Positions 36,041 to 47,392 of a DNA stretch of 64,000 bases are shown piece by piece. The DNA comes from Sanghuangporus weigelae (lineage: Eukaryota > Basidiomycota > Agaricomycetes > Hymenochaetales > Hymenochaetaceae): assembly GCA_033182465.1 (NCBI GenBank), contig CP137318.1, positions 3,162,001-3,226,000 on the forward strand. Direction: 5' to 3'. A program made the translations under genes and the position numbers. Position 1 is the stretch's first letter, and each line of letters begins with the position of its first letter. The notes below the pieces were generated by a model, which was given only the letters and a program-made list of their open reading frames with translations, ran no database searches and was not told the DNA's origin.

Positions 36041-38443
36041 TCAGAGTCCCGCAACTGCTCTTTCTCGTAACTCCGCAAGACCTTTCCTAGTATTGTATGA
36101 TTCTGAGCGAGAAGTTGAAGAGCTCGCAAGGTCTCTGTCTTCAAAAAGAATCGGTATTGGACTGACGAAATATGGCTCAGACGTTCCAAAGAACTCTTGC
36201 TCTGGTTCTCGTTCCTTCTCTTTCTCCTTCCACGCGTCTGAGAAGACATTGAATCTCGGAGTTGGACCTGCGAAGCGTCGTGACGGCAATGCAGATGCAA
36301 TACCCAGGCGCACTCGAATATCACTTGTGTTTTCATCGTCCTCATCATCGTCCGTCGCGTGTGAGAAGACACTGCGTGTCGTAGGAGCCAGATATTCTAA
36401 TCTTGTGCGTAATACGGTTGAGGAGGATGAAGATGCATTTGTGCTGCTACGCCACGCCACCCCTTGATTGGTTCGGATGCGCTGGGCGGTAAGAATCCGG
36501 TCGATTTCCTCTTCCTCGTCGGTTGGTATCTCGTCTCCATTCGCATCAAGACGTGCTAAAGTAGAATCGATAAGGAATTTGTGCCAAAAGCAGAAAACTG
36601 AAAAAAGACACGCACCCCACCCACGTCTCCTCCGGGTAGTCATATTAGTATTCAAAGAAGACGAATCCGTTATAAGAGGCGGCAGATCCGTCTCACTTTG
36701 CTGGCTTTGTCTTACTATATTGAACGAGCGCCTCAGGTGATCCAACGAGGAAGGTATAGCGTTGGAATTATTGCCGATTGTAGTACCACCATTCGTATTT
36801 GTGACGTAGGCCTGAGCAGCTGATAGAAATTGGTGTTCTGTCTCGCCGTTGACAGCACCGCGAATTGCAGCGAGTGCATTCGGTCCGAAAGAATCGTCGG
36901 TCCAGGGATCAGCATTCAGTCGGTGCACTTGTTCGTCTCCGTCTGCATTAAGTCGCCGAAGAATACGGTAGGACCGCCCTTCCTCTTCGTCAACGACTTC
37001 GTGGTACAAGTCGTCCCCTTCTCGACGTCTTCCAGCCGTGCGCGAAAATAGAGCACCGTCTAAGTCTCCTCCATCCGTCGAAGATGAGGAAGGGCCTAAA
37101 CTGCTCGGCGCATCTGACAGAGCGCTTGAAAAACGATTTAAGTGGCCATATAGATTTTGCATGCGAGAAGTCACAGCCGGTGGCCGTTCCTCTTCGGTCT
37201 GTTGTGGCGAAGCGTCCGAACTCGCCGGGCCAGTTGATAATGTTCCTCCAACGGAGCTTGAAGGGCTAATTGTTACGAATCCCAGAGGATTATGAGGCCG
37301 CCCGTCACGACCTGGATCCATTTGTCTTTGAATACGCTCGCTACGGCCGTTATCATGAAGCAGTCTACGGACGATTGGACGTCGGTAAACATAATGGTCA
37401 ACTTCTGTTTCTGATCCATCACTATCTTCATGACGTTGGCGTTCGTTTGCAGCCAATTGAAACTGCGCGATGCGTCGTGACACCCTATCTGACACGCGAC
37501 CAGGAATGACAACTCGGGACATTCCTGCACGATGAGGTATTCCAACGGACGGATCATTCTGGCCCTGCCAGAAGACAGTTGAAGGCGGTATTGCTCGGCG
37601 GCGCTGATCAGAAGTAGAAGTCCCTGAAGATCGAGCCGCAGCACGAGATGCAACACGTCTACCAAGCAAGGTGCTGGGAGAATCGTCATCACGATGTGCA
37701 ATACGCCAAGCGGGAAGCGTATGTGTAGAACGAACTTCTTGGATAGTTCGGGTTTCTGGGCGTAGTCCATCGTTGCTTTCCGCGCTCCGACTAATCTCTT
37801 GTACGGGTCGCAATGGACCTGTCCGCCCTGGTACAGCATCCGATGTCCGATTCCGGGGCGAAGTCGCAGTCGCGTTCTCTGGCTGTCTAGAGAGGCTAGT
37901 TGATCCGTCTGATGGGCTCGCAGAGCTTCTGGTATCCTGAGTTCGATTAGCGTCCTGTCGCGTTCGCGCCAATATTTGTATCATGTCTGTCGTAGCATGC
38001 ATGACCTCAGGGAGATTCCGTTCGATTTGGAGTAATCTCTCGCGCAGGCTCTCAAACCGTGGCGTCGGATTGTCCGCTTCAGATAGAACAATGGCGGAGT
38101 GCGTCGGTCCAATGTCAGACTCCGCATTTGAGGTGGAATTTTGTGCAGCAGTATCAGTGGCTCGTCCTTCGTTCCTATCCGCACGGACTATACTTTCTTC
38201 TAAATACGAAAGCGCGCTCCGAATTTGCTGAAGCCGGCTGAAAGTGTCAGTCAAGTCTGGAGATGTGCTCTCGGACGTCGTCTGTGCGTTGTTCGATTCT
38301 GAGTCTTCTGTTGAGTCCTGCAAAAGACTGCGAGCTGGTGCCTGGTCTGAGCCCCTCGTGTTTGTTATGCTGCGGCGAAAACGAGCCCTAGCAGGAGTCC
38401 ATTGAGCGATTATTGATGCGAGGTCTTCATCTGTGTTTTGCAT
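36041..38443 (-). CDS. Large disordered Ser/Arg-rich orphan protein
   Basis: A single long frame of about 800 codons, clearly coding by its length and continuous acidic/Ser-rich composition, but no known domain. It starts MQNTDEDLASIIAQWTPARA (ATG at 38441-38443); 32 codons further upstream are open but look like 5' untranslated sequence. An N-terminal predicted coiled-coil region (DTFSRLQQIRSALSYLEESI and FESLRERLLQIERNLPEVMH) may dimerise. The middle and C-terminal thirds are Ser, Arg and Asp/Glu-rich. The apparent hydrophobic stretch CLFSVFCFWHKFLIDST near 36570-36630 is best explained as an in-frame intron: removing GTGGGT...TTTAG joins RRRRP to RLDANGDEIPTDEEEEID. The stop is at 36041. 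Divergent with the AIM18-like gene, about 370 bases apart. Confidence 0.75.
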   Translation of the reverse strand: MQNTDEDLASIIAQWTPARARFRRSITNTRGSDQAPARSLLQDSTEDSESNNAQTTSESTSPDLTDTFSRLQQIRSALSYLEESIVRADRNEGRATDTAAQNSTSNAESDIGPTHSAIVLSEADNPTPRFESLRERLLQIERNLPEVMHATTDMIQILARTRQDANRTQDTRSSASPSDGSTSLSRQPENATATSPRNRTSDAVPGRTGPLRPVQEISRSAESNDGLRPETRTIQEVRSTHTLPAWRIAHRDDDSPSTLLGRRVASRAAARSSGTSTSDQRRRAIPPSTVFWQGQNDPSVGIPHRAGMSRVVIPGRVSDRVSRRIAQFQLAANERQRHEDSDGSETEVDHYVYRRPIVRRLLHDNGRSERIQRQMDPGRDGRPHNPLGFVTISPSSSVGGTLSTGPASSDASPQQTEEERPPAVTSRMQNLYGHLNRFSSALSDAPSSLGPSSSSTDGGDLDGALFSRTAGRRREGDDLYHEVVDEEEGRSYRILRRLNADGDEQVHRLNADPWTDDSFGPNALAAIRGAVNGETEHQFLSAAQAYVTNTNGGTTIGNNSNAIPSSLDHLRRSFNIVRQSQQSETDLPPLITDSSSLNTNMTTRRRRGWGACLFSVFCFWHKFLIDSTLARLDANGDEIPTDEEEEIDRILTAQRIRTNQGVAWRSSTNASSSSSTVLRTRLEYLAPTTRSVFSHATDDDEDDENTSDIRVRLGIASALPSRRFAGPTPRFNVFSDAWKEKEKEREPEQEFFGTSEPYFVSPIPILFEDRDLASSSTSRSESYNTRKGLAELRERAVAGL

Positions 38444-38814
38444 GGCAGAAGTGAGAAGAAGGATGCTGGTGGAAGGAAAGGCGGTAAATCTCTTTTCGAG
38501 TGGAGTGAACAAGAGGTGAATCGACCACCTCGTCGTCACGTCTTCACGCTGTGGCCGCTATGGCCAGCACGCGGGTCCCACTACTTTTGATTAGCACGAT
38601 CCTCAAGAATTCACACTCGAAATGCTCCGCTACGTCGAAGAACAAGATATTGGGTATAGAAAGGTGAATGAAAGTGTGTAACTGAGGCTTCACGTTAGAA
38701 CTGTGATTACATGCACGTGAGACAGGACGCGTCCCGTCGCGTCTCCGAGCTGACCCGCGCTCAGCGTGCACCACGACTTACTTGGTAGCTTGCCTACCTC
38801 GCTCGCAGAATACA

Positions 38815-39967
38815 ATGTTTCGACAGCTGCCACTAACATTACGCGCCGCTGCTCGTGCGCGCTCAACTAGGCCTTGTCTTCGCCACTTTTCATCCCATGC
38901 GGCGCCGAGGACCAATTGGAATGCAGTCTGGAGACGCAGCAGCCTCCTCGCAGCGGTCTCCGTTACGGGTGCTTCTATCTTCTTACTCCAGAAACGCGAC
39001 AAAATTCTTCTCGACGCGAAGCCGCCAGCTACTCCTGAATTAGCAAAGTCAGGTACCGAAGCAGTACGCAGTTCGTAAGTTGTACTTGATGGTGTGTTTC
39101 TTGCATTCATTCGTGTCTACTTTTTCAGAGGACTCTGCTACTGGAATCGAGTTTCCTGAGGCACTCGTCATTCCATCTCGTGTCCGTTTACCGCCATTCC
39201 AGCTTGTGGGACTGGGAGTGCGGACAGTCTCGTTCATCAATCTCAAAGTCTATTCAGTCGCATTTTATGCAGACCTCTCTAATCTGAAGGTCAATAGAAT
39301 TGCCATGACTCTTATGAGGTTGACGGAGTTGACATTTTCTTTGGTTAGATCCCTGAGAACCTTACTCCGGATGAGAAGATTGATTTTGTCATCTCAAATA
39401 CTGCATGTGTTCTCCGAATGAGTACGTATTGTTTGTCGGTTTCTCATTTTATCATGTTCAACTGACAGGCATGGATTACAGTCCCGACGAGAAATACATC
39501 ATATTCCCATCTTCGTGACGGTTTCATTCGATCAGTTCAATCAAGATTGTCATCTCAGTTAAAAAGTGGCGAAATCTCCACACAAGAAGCTGAAGAAGCT
39601 CAATCTCCAATTCGGAAGCTCAAGTCCATGTTTCCTAACACTCCGTTGAAGAAGGGTCAACCACTAGACATCCTGCTGTTGGTGCCGCCAAAGAATCCTG
39701 ATGAAAAAAGGATCCTGATAGTTCGAGACCTTGGCTCTGTAGAGAGCAATTGGTTGGCAAAGTGAGTTGATAACGATTTGCTAAGACATGGTTGGGATCT
39801 GACAGGTTTATAGAGAATTCTTTAAGATGTATTTCGTCGGCAAGGGAATCAGCCCACCTGTAAGTCTTCCAGCTCTCTCCGACTCGAACAATATAGCTAA
39901 ACGGTATTAGATGAAAGACTCGGTCATTGAGTTCCTAGAATCGCCGCGGCCTCAGATCACGCAATAA
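38815..39967 (+). CDS. AIM18: AIM18-like chalcone-isomerase-fold mitochondrial protein
   Basis: Fungal member of the chalcone-isomerase-like family, mitochondrial and of unknown biochemistry (fatty-acid binding is known for some relatives). It begins with an Arg-rich presequence MFRQLPLTLRAAARARSTRP, followed by a single membrane-like segment (RRSSLLAAVSVTGASIFLLQ). The fold core reads IEFPEALVIPSRVRLPPFQL, VGLGVRTVSFINLKVYSVAF, YADLSNLK, IPENLTPDEKIDFVISNTAC, VLRM, SYSHLRDGFIRSVQSRL, KSMFPNTPLKKGQPLDILLL, ILIVRDLGSVESNWLAKEFF and KMYFVGKGISPPMKDSV. Four introns, GT..AG. The stop is at 39965-39967. Order and length match yeast Aim18/Aim46 homologues. Confidence 0.85.
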
Positions 39968-40446
39968 ACACCGCTGGCTAGCTTGGACATCGGAGTTTTC
40001 TCGATCGCATGTTATCATAATAGTATCCTTGCTCTGTATTCCAGCTCCCACCTCAATCTTACTTTGGAATCTTGCATGTTCCTTCTGATAGATCGTCTAG
40101 TTCGAGGTGATGATCCAGCGACGTCTTTTCTCCTTGGGTGTGGTGGTGTTCGTTCATTATTCTTGAGCTGCCGAAAAAGGGATGATAGACCTCGACGCGT
40201 TTCGGACTCCGAAACACGTTTGAGATCGACGATTATGACCACGCTTTCTGATCTTAAACCAGCTCCACCGTTATTCTACCCATCTCTGGAGCTCATACAC
40301 AGACTGATGTTCTGATATTGATACTGAATCGTTAAGAAAACAAGTGTTGTTTAGATTCTCTGTCCATTTCCACTCGATTCTGTATTCTACGCTACGAAAA
40401 GTCTCGTTTCATCTTATCCTCATTTGAATTTCTCACTCTGCCGAGC

Positions 40447-42608
40447 ATGATCTCTAATTGGCGCAGTATTTTGGCTCTCGTCGTTTTCCTACTAACCAGT
40501 CAGTATTTCAATTGTCGTCCAACCGCACAGCATCTTTGAAATTGACTTTTCTTTCTTTTCTTTGCAGACCTTGTCGGCGTCTTTCCACTTCACATAACAA
40601 TCCCTCTTCCCGCCTCCTTCGCCTCTCTCACAGCAAAATTTGCAGAAGTTCTTCGCTTATGTATGCCGTCGCAGTCATGTTGTCATCTTCATCCATCCCT
40701 ATGCAAGTCAGACACAAGCACACAGCACAGGAAGAAAATTCATTGGCACAGGATTGCCATCAATTTCCAAACTGCACCGCTTGCAGCCGTGCTTCTTTTG
40801 TTGGCTACGCGGATTTTGGATGGGCACGACGTAAGAGAAGGTATCATCGGTGGTGGATCCAGTGGTATACAACCGCTTGATATAATGGCGCTCTTCATTT
40901 CGTTGGTAAGACATTTTATCTGATACTTCCTTCTGTTGGTCTTGGTGTTTATCCTTTACCGCAGGCGTATCTTTCTATCTCCCTAGATGCTACTGGACTA
41001 TTCCGCTTTTTAGCATTCTGGGTCGTTCGCAAGGGCGGCTCGTCCGGAAGACGCCTTTATCTGTATCTGTATATTTTCTTCTTCATCTCTGGTATTTTTG
41101 TCGGCAATGTGAGTTCTATATGGTTTTGGATGCATAGAAATGAGCTGATAGTATGCATTCAGGATCCGGTCGTCCTCTTTGGTACCCCCTTCTTGGCTTA
41201 TTTCTCTCGCGTCTCCGGGTAAGTGGTCCTTCCGATGCTTCAGTATGTTCTTGTAACGACTATCCCAGTATCGTACCTCCGACAGCTTGGATCTTTGCTC
41301 AGTTCGCCGCAGCCAACATGTGTCAGTGTTTATAATAATATAAATCCCGCTCATTCGCTCACTCTTCATCACTTACTTCTATAGCTTCTGCTGTGCTTCC
41401 TTCTTCCAACCTTACAAACCTCGTGCTGACAGGTGCATTTTCTTATTCATTCATCTCCTTCGCTGGCCATACGATTTTGCCTACCCTTGCCGTTGCGACG
41501 GCAGTATTCCCTCTTCTTGCATTTGTTCTATTCACTTCGACGGAATTTGTTCCTCGAGAAATCGATGTTGTCGAACTTCAACACTCCGTCTCCGAGTCTG
41601 AACCCGCTTCGTCGCGAGACATGGCTTCAAGACATGCACCGGGAGACCTTACAGATAAGCATGGAGCGATTTTCGGTTCCATTTTGCTGGGTATCACACT
41701 TAGCGTTCTCATTGGGACATCGCCTCTCAGAATTCCGGTGTGGCAAGTGACGGTTCCTCCTGCCTTGATCATGCTTGGAAGAGACATTTGGCACGATCGT
41801 AAGATGTGGAGAAAGGGTTCTGAACCTGAAAGTCCTGAAGGTGGACGGTCAGGATCCAATAGTGCTCCGGATCGGGTTGAATTACAGCCTTTTCCGAAGT
41901 CTGATGAAATGGATGCTCCGCAACGTGACGCGACGGAACGGAAGGACCGCTCAACGCTGGCTTCGTACATCCAAAATACTAAGAGGGACACGCTACCTAC
42001 GCTAATGGGCATCATTCCGCGTCTGCCGCTCTCGCTGGTTCTTTTCGCGTTCTGCATGTTCATACTAGTCCAAGCTTTAACAACTTGGGGGTGGGTTGAG
42101 GTTTTCGCTGGTTGGTGGTCTGCGTGGATCCGGGTATGCACCGATAACGGAACGGGCTCTGCTACCGTGGGTGCTATCGGAGGGATGCTACTGACTAGCA
42201 CCTTGTTGTGCAATGTGAGCTTCTTCTGATCGTCAATCATAATATTTCAGTTCACGTATTGACTGTATGGGGCCTGTATAGATATGCGGAACGAATATCG
42301 GAGCAACAATCCTCCTTGCGAGAGTCCTGCAAGCCTGGATTGACTCATCCACCTCTTCAGGCACCACCGTCGACCCCAAAGTAAAACTCGGCTCGATCTT
42401 CGCGCTTGCCCTTGGAACAAATTTTGGTGCTTTCACATTCTCCTTCTCTGCGTCGCTCGCGGGTCTGCTCTGGCGAGACACTCTTCGGCAGAAGGGTATT
42501 GTGGTTCGGCAGAGACAATTTGCGAAAATTAATCTCCCCATCGTTGGTGTCGCTGTTGTTTCAGCGGCTGCAGTGCTTGTCGCAGAAGTTTACGTTACTG
42601 CTCGGTAA
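40447..42608 (+). CDS. ArsB/NhaD-type (citrate transporter-like) membrane permease
   Basis: Multi-pass ion transporter of the IT superfamily. Exons join to MISNWRSILALVVFLLTN, an extended N-terminus, HWHRIAINFQTAPLAAVLLL, LATRILDGHDVREGIIGGGS, LDIMALFISLAYLSISLDAT, GLFRFLAFWVVRKGGSSGRR, LYLYLYIFFFISGIFVGNDP, VVLFGTPFLAYFSRVSG, AWIFAQFAAANMSSAVLPSS, NLTNLVLTGAF, then a cytoplasmic charged loop of about 130 residues and a second half with LGTNFGAFTFSFSASLAGLL. The repeated Asn-rich segments (NDPVVLFGTP, SSNLTNLV, ICGTNIGATILLARV) are the pore hairpins typical of the family. The substrate cannot be read from sequence: arsenite, Na+/H+ exchange, citrate and silicon are all used in the family. The stop TAA is at 42606-42608. 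Convergent with the Nramp gene. Confidence 0.84.
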
Positions 42609-43011
42609 GCTTTCGTCGAGGCAAACGAATGGCCTTGAAAGGAAGTCATTTCCGAGATTCGACGCTAGGAGACTATGCAGTCTCTAGTTCGCGCTTTCCT
42701 AATAAACCGTCAATCCACATTAGAGAAGTTCATCGCATTTTGGATGGTCGGTGAACGATAGAATCCATCATGTTTCGCATGATAAAAAATCTGCTGTCAT
42801 AGATACAAATGTATGTATACACAGTTGTTGGTGTATGTATGTAAAAGTACAAATTGTGACTCAGTAACGAAAAGTTGTGAATTTCAAGGACAACAAGAAG
42901 TACTTCCAATTGAATTCGCACAGCGAAACGAGAGCAACAAAGCAAGAAACATGCATAGAACAAAACAACAGACACAATTAACGCTGATGAATGAATCCGG
43001 AGAAAGGAAGA
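42609..43011. other. Convergent intergenic gap
   Basis: Between the permease and the Nramp stop codons. AT-rich untranslated sequence, no gene seen. Confidence 0.5.
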
Positions 43012-45282
43012 TTAACCAATGGCAAAGGTGACAATAAGGTATCCATTCGCAATGAGGATGACGACCCAAATGGCATACGATAGGATCGTTAATGGCCATC
43101 CGTTACTGTAGTCGATGAACTCGGTCGTCTCATCCCCGACATTCAAAGGAGTCGCAATGGTCTCGGTGTACGCCTTGTCTGATCGGGCTTTGACTTTCCT
43201 CATCTTCGTTTCCGTTTCCGGTTCTTCGTCTTCTACTGATTCCACATCTCCTGATTCGAGTATATTGGCCCCCGCGTATTCTTCGTTATCAACAGCATCT
43301 TCCTCGGAAGTAGACGATGTTTCTCTTCTCTTCTCGTCGTCGCTCATGTCCAGTTCAGCGGAGCTGTCCGACTGCATGGGTCTCCGCGGGCGCGGCACCC
43401 GCATGACAACGGAGGAAGACGTAAGCCAGATAAGGGGGAACATGACGAATGGAAGAACGATGCTGAGGACGACTTGGGAGATCACTAGAAGAGTGTCTAT
43501 GCCTTTCCGGCCAACGATAACGGCAACGAGCATGGACGGAATGAGCCCGAGGAGACGAGTAACGAGGCGACGGAGGAATGGCTACGGATTGTCATCAATA
43601 TCGCTATTCAATCATCACAGAGACTGAACTTACGGAGATACTCCATTGGATGAAACCTTCAGAAACAATTTGGCCAGCTAGAGTCGCGGTTATACTCGCA
43701 CTTTGTCCCGCGCAAATCAATGCTATTGCAAATATGACCGCAGCAGCTATCATTTATGGTCAGCATGACGGACGAGGAGTCAAGAATTGAAGAACTGACG
43801 TCTTCCGATATAGTCCTGAATTAACCTGAACGCATCAAATAGACCTGCAGGAGTCCCGTCCGCCGCTTTCCCTGGTCCAAAGAAAAACACAGCGGAGGCG
43901 AGGATTAAAATTCTAGACGGTCATTACAGCACGTTAGCAGAGAAAGACCAACAAATATCGTTAGGACTTACGCTGAATTGATAAGCACTGCAAAGCCCAA
44001 TAGGCTCAATACAAGATCCCAAAGGCCGTGCTTGTAATGAGCTTGGACGAACTCGATCGTGTTGTTTTTCCGTTCTCCGTACGGGGTCCATGTGTCTGGC
44101 TGGTCTGCGTCACCTCGTCGCCGCACACGTCTTACCGAGAAGAGATCTTTCAACGTCTTTTTGAAGGAAAAGAGCTTCGTCGAGCGCTGTGCCGACGAAG
44201 GCGTAGGAAGACTAGATGGATCTGCTTTGCCGAAGGAGAGACGATCTTGGGTTGCAAGGCGAGAACCTAAGAATAGTCCGTGCGGCATGACAGTAGCGCC
44301 AATTATTCCTACGGCTAAATGATATATGAGGAACAGCACAATGTGCTGAATAATTATGAGATACATACCGGCATAGAGGGCAGATGGTTCCACGAGGTCT
44401 TTTGAAGGCAAGTAGCCGTCAAATACATCAGGCCAGTGGGGAGAAATCCTAGCTAATAAAACAATGAAACAGGAAAAGACGACCAAAACCTACCCTCGAC
44501 ATATTAATACTAGGAATTACGGGGATAATGCAATAGGCATCGTACCAGGGAGATGATTATAAATTCGAAGAGGCGGACGGGTTTTTTACCGTTTCCTTTC
44601 GAGGGGTCGCCAATGGCAAGAATGAAGATAACATCGAGTGCCGTTAGGAGCACGGCAATCGGAAGGGGTAATCCTGGTATTAATAGGACAAGCCCGATTG
44701 CTGAACCTAATAGTTCGGCGATGTCTGTGCTGATGATAGCCAGCTCCGATAGTACGTAGAGCGGGTACAGGAAGACATATCGGACGAGCATCGGATATCG
44801 AGGATGGTCGTGAAGGAGCAAACGGCAATGAGACGCTAAATCTGCATAATCCATGAATATTGAGAATAAATTCAAATTTTAGCAGAAACAACTCACCTAG
44901 TCCAGTCACGCATCCTAACTTGCTTGACAGAATCTAGCGGACATGTTCACGGTTATAGTTTGTCAATATACAATAGCATTGATCTTACTTGTAAAACTAC
45001 AGCTCCCAGGCCTGCTAGAAGCACAACAAACAAAAGCTTGTAGCCAAACTCCGATCCGGCTAGGAGATCGGTGCTCCAGTTTCCTCTGAGACACAAAGCA
45101 GTCAACACAAGGAAACATCAGCCAGAGAAAAAGACGTACGGGTCAAAGTAGGCGACAGCACAGACGATGCCGACACCGAAATGGTGCTTCATATGATGTA
45201 TAAAAGTGCGAGACATTGACCTAAGGGTGCGAAAACGCTCCTGAGACCGCTCCGACATGTCGTTGGTAACTTGGCGAGACAT
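43012..45282 (-). CDS. Nramp divalent metal transporter (Smf/Pdt1 type)
   Basis: Proton-coupled Mn2+/Fe2+ transporter. The TM1 metal-site motif DPGNW is split by an intron: [16 protein letters not shown] joins [20 protein letters not shown]. Further segments: [102 protein letters not shown], then TM6 with [20 protein letters not shown], a long charged loop, [54 protein letters not shown] and [20 protein letters not shown]. The TM6 motif is MPHG where many Nramps have MPHN. An acidic C-terminal insert of about 90 residues precedes the last TM. I chose [20 protein letters not shown] as start (ATG 45280-45282); the frame stays open upstream without ATG, so a further 5' exon is possible. About nine introns. 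Confidence 0.9.
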
Positions 45283-45509
45283 AGGAAGCTGAGAGGGCCT
45301 TGAAGAGGCGACGGAGGGGATGGAGAATGGGCTCTCATGGGGTCGGAATTTGAGGAGAGGACGGCACCCGACAGTATGGGACCCAGTATTCGGGATGGAC
45401 AGAGATAGTGAGAGAAGTCTCGAAACAGCAGGCGCGTCCGTCTTGAACAGTAAGTACTACACCACATCGTCACGTCCGCTCGTCGGACCTGGCCTTGGTC
45501 TTCACCATC
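45283..45509. promoter_or_regulatory. Bidirectional promoter region Nramp / MED6
   Basis: Only about 230 bases separate the predicted Nramp and MED6 start codons, which point away from each other, so both promoters must lie here or overlap untranslated leaders. Confidence 0.45.
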
Positions 45510-46768
45510 ATGGATCTCGACGATTTACATCCCGTTGACGATTATAGCCATCGCTTTTTTATTTGGCACGAATGGATCCAGGTGGTTATGAACAGCCTAT
45601 TAATTGAATTATGTGACTTGGAGCTCAATTTGATTTCCTATTGGCTTTTCTCAAGGCAAATGGTCCGTTGACAACAGAAACGGTCTTCGATTACTTTGCT
45701 ACTTCTATGTTCTATGATAAGCAGAGCAACAACCAGGTCCTCCGTATGCAGACAATGCATACCGGTCAACCAATTCTAAACGAAGCAGAGGAGCTCAAGT
45801 ATGAGTTGGAGCCAGCCACAATCATATTCAATCTCACGCGTTCGTTTGCCCAGACGCTTCACAGGCATCGAGTTCGCGATTGTACACGCCCAGCCACCCT
45901 CTCTGTTTGTTATTCACAAGCGCGAGCGCCTTTCGCCCGAAGAAGGTATAAGCTCGGTCTCTCTCTCATCGGCACATCAACGCTGATTTTTGTTTACTCT
46001 CACAGTCCGCCCGCTGGCGGCATATTTTATCATTAACAACCGTATCTACCAGTCCCCTGACCTGTACACCGTGCTATCCAATCGTCTGGTTTGTCCTTCT
46101 CCCTTACGGAAGATCGTTTGACTTCTTATCTCATTTCTTTTCGTCCCAGCTTACCAGTTTACATGCCCTGCAATCGTCATTGGATGTCCTTCGGATACAC
46201 AGACCAGACTTTACCCCACGTACCGGTTTCGTCTGGCCGATCGTCGAGGCTCCTGCTGCGGATTCCCTTGTAAAGAAACGCACTACGGAAAATACCCTTG
46301 ACATTGCAAATGTGTCTTCTGACTCTCTCCTTGCTGCTGCCGTAAACTCGGACTTGAATAACCAGAAAGACGGTCCAGTTGCTTCCAATGCAGCGGCGAA
46401 GAAGCAAGAGAACATCATACCTCTTGTAAACGCTATGCGAACGACCGCAGCCCATACTACAGCTAACTTCACACCTCGAGAGCCATCACAAGTTCCTGGA
46501 ACGGCCGTGTTTACTCAGGAGACTCCACGGGCGTCCTCTACCCCCGGTCCAACCCAGTCAACGCGAGAAGAAACCCCTGCCTCTTCTGCAGGTGAGTTTT
46601 CCCGCGTTCCTCCGCTAAACTTTGTCTCTTACCGGTCGCCAACAGCTGGGGCAAAGAAAAGAAAGAAACGTGAGTTTCTCTTCTCTATTTTTACCACCTA
46701 GATATTACAAGTTCTGATTTACGATTGTTACAGGTATGTCGAGTGCTGCAATCGGACCTGAACCCTAA
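45510..46768 (+). CDS. MED6: Mediator head subunit MED6
   Basis: Conserved Mediator head-module subunit linking activators to RNA polymerase II. Exons join to MDLDDLHPVDDYSHRFFIWH (with EWIQ), TTETVFDYFATSMFYDKQSN, NQVLRMQTMHTGQPILNEAE, ELKYELE, RFTGIEFAIVHAQPPSLFVI, HKRERLSPEE, VRPLAAYFIINNRIYQSPDL, YTVLSNRLLTSLHALQSSLD, then a Ser/Thr/Pro/Ala-rich tail ending AAIGPEP. The blocks FYD...NNQVLRMQ, GIE(F/Y), RLSPEEVxPLAAYxIIN and YQSPDLYTVLSNR are diagnostic. Introns sit near 45584-45640, 45813-45868 (a short Glu-rich exon ends here), 45946-46005, 46090-46148 and 46673-46735. The stop is at 46766-46768. Normal fungal length of roughly 300 residues. Confidence 0.92.
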
Positions 46769-47392
46769 TGTCGCATCGCACGTCTATTAACTTCACCTCG
46801 GGCCTAATATCTTCAGACCCCGCTTATTCTTGGGTCGCATCCACGTAAGTAGCGAAAATCGGACACACCTTTCTTGGGCAAGAAATTCCGTCAAACTGTA
46901 CTCTCCAAACTTAGTTGATCGCGATCTTCTCATCGGTACCCAATGAAAGCCCGAGTACTTATTTACTCAGCTTGGCTCCTCGAACAGTTTTTGCATTTGG
47001 TAGAAGGTATTTTCGCCCGTGTTTACTCATTTCGTGGCAATTGCGCGGCGAGGCATGTGGTAGAAACCTAATATGGTGTATGCTCAACCAGAGCATATTC
47101 ACTCAAACAATATAGTAAAGAAGACTGATTAATCTCCGACAACATGTACCGCTTTTTTGGATTGTGTCCGTCAAGTAGATAATCTTGTCCTTTAGTTTCC
47201 ATGACACGGGTTCGAGGGCTGACTGAGATACAGTAGATATCCGTGAACCATATGAAAAACTTTCTCCGCACACGCAACGTTGCCTTGTCTGGAAAACTGT
47301 TCATTCAAGCACGGTATCTAGTCATGTCCTGAAGTTGTTCACAAAGGAACGCCGATATCACGCAAACAGCCGGAGTTGGATGAAGTGCGGCG
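46769..47392. other. Convergent intergenic region
   Basis: Contains the 3' ends of MED6 and of the AP-3 sigma gene. No coding signal beyond short random frames. Confidence 0.5.

Noticed and set aside
47205-47225. GGGTTCGAGGG resembling a tRNA B box
   Set aside because: No matching A box or cloverleaf at the proper distance.
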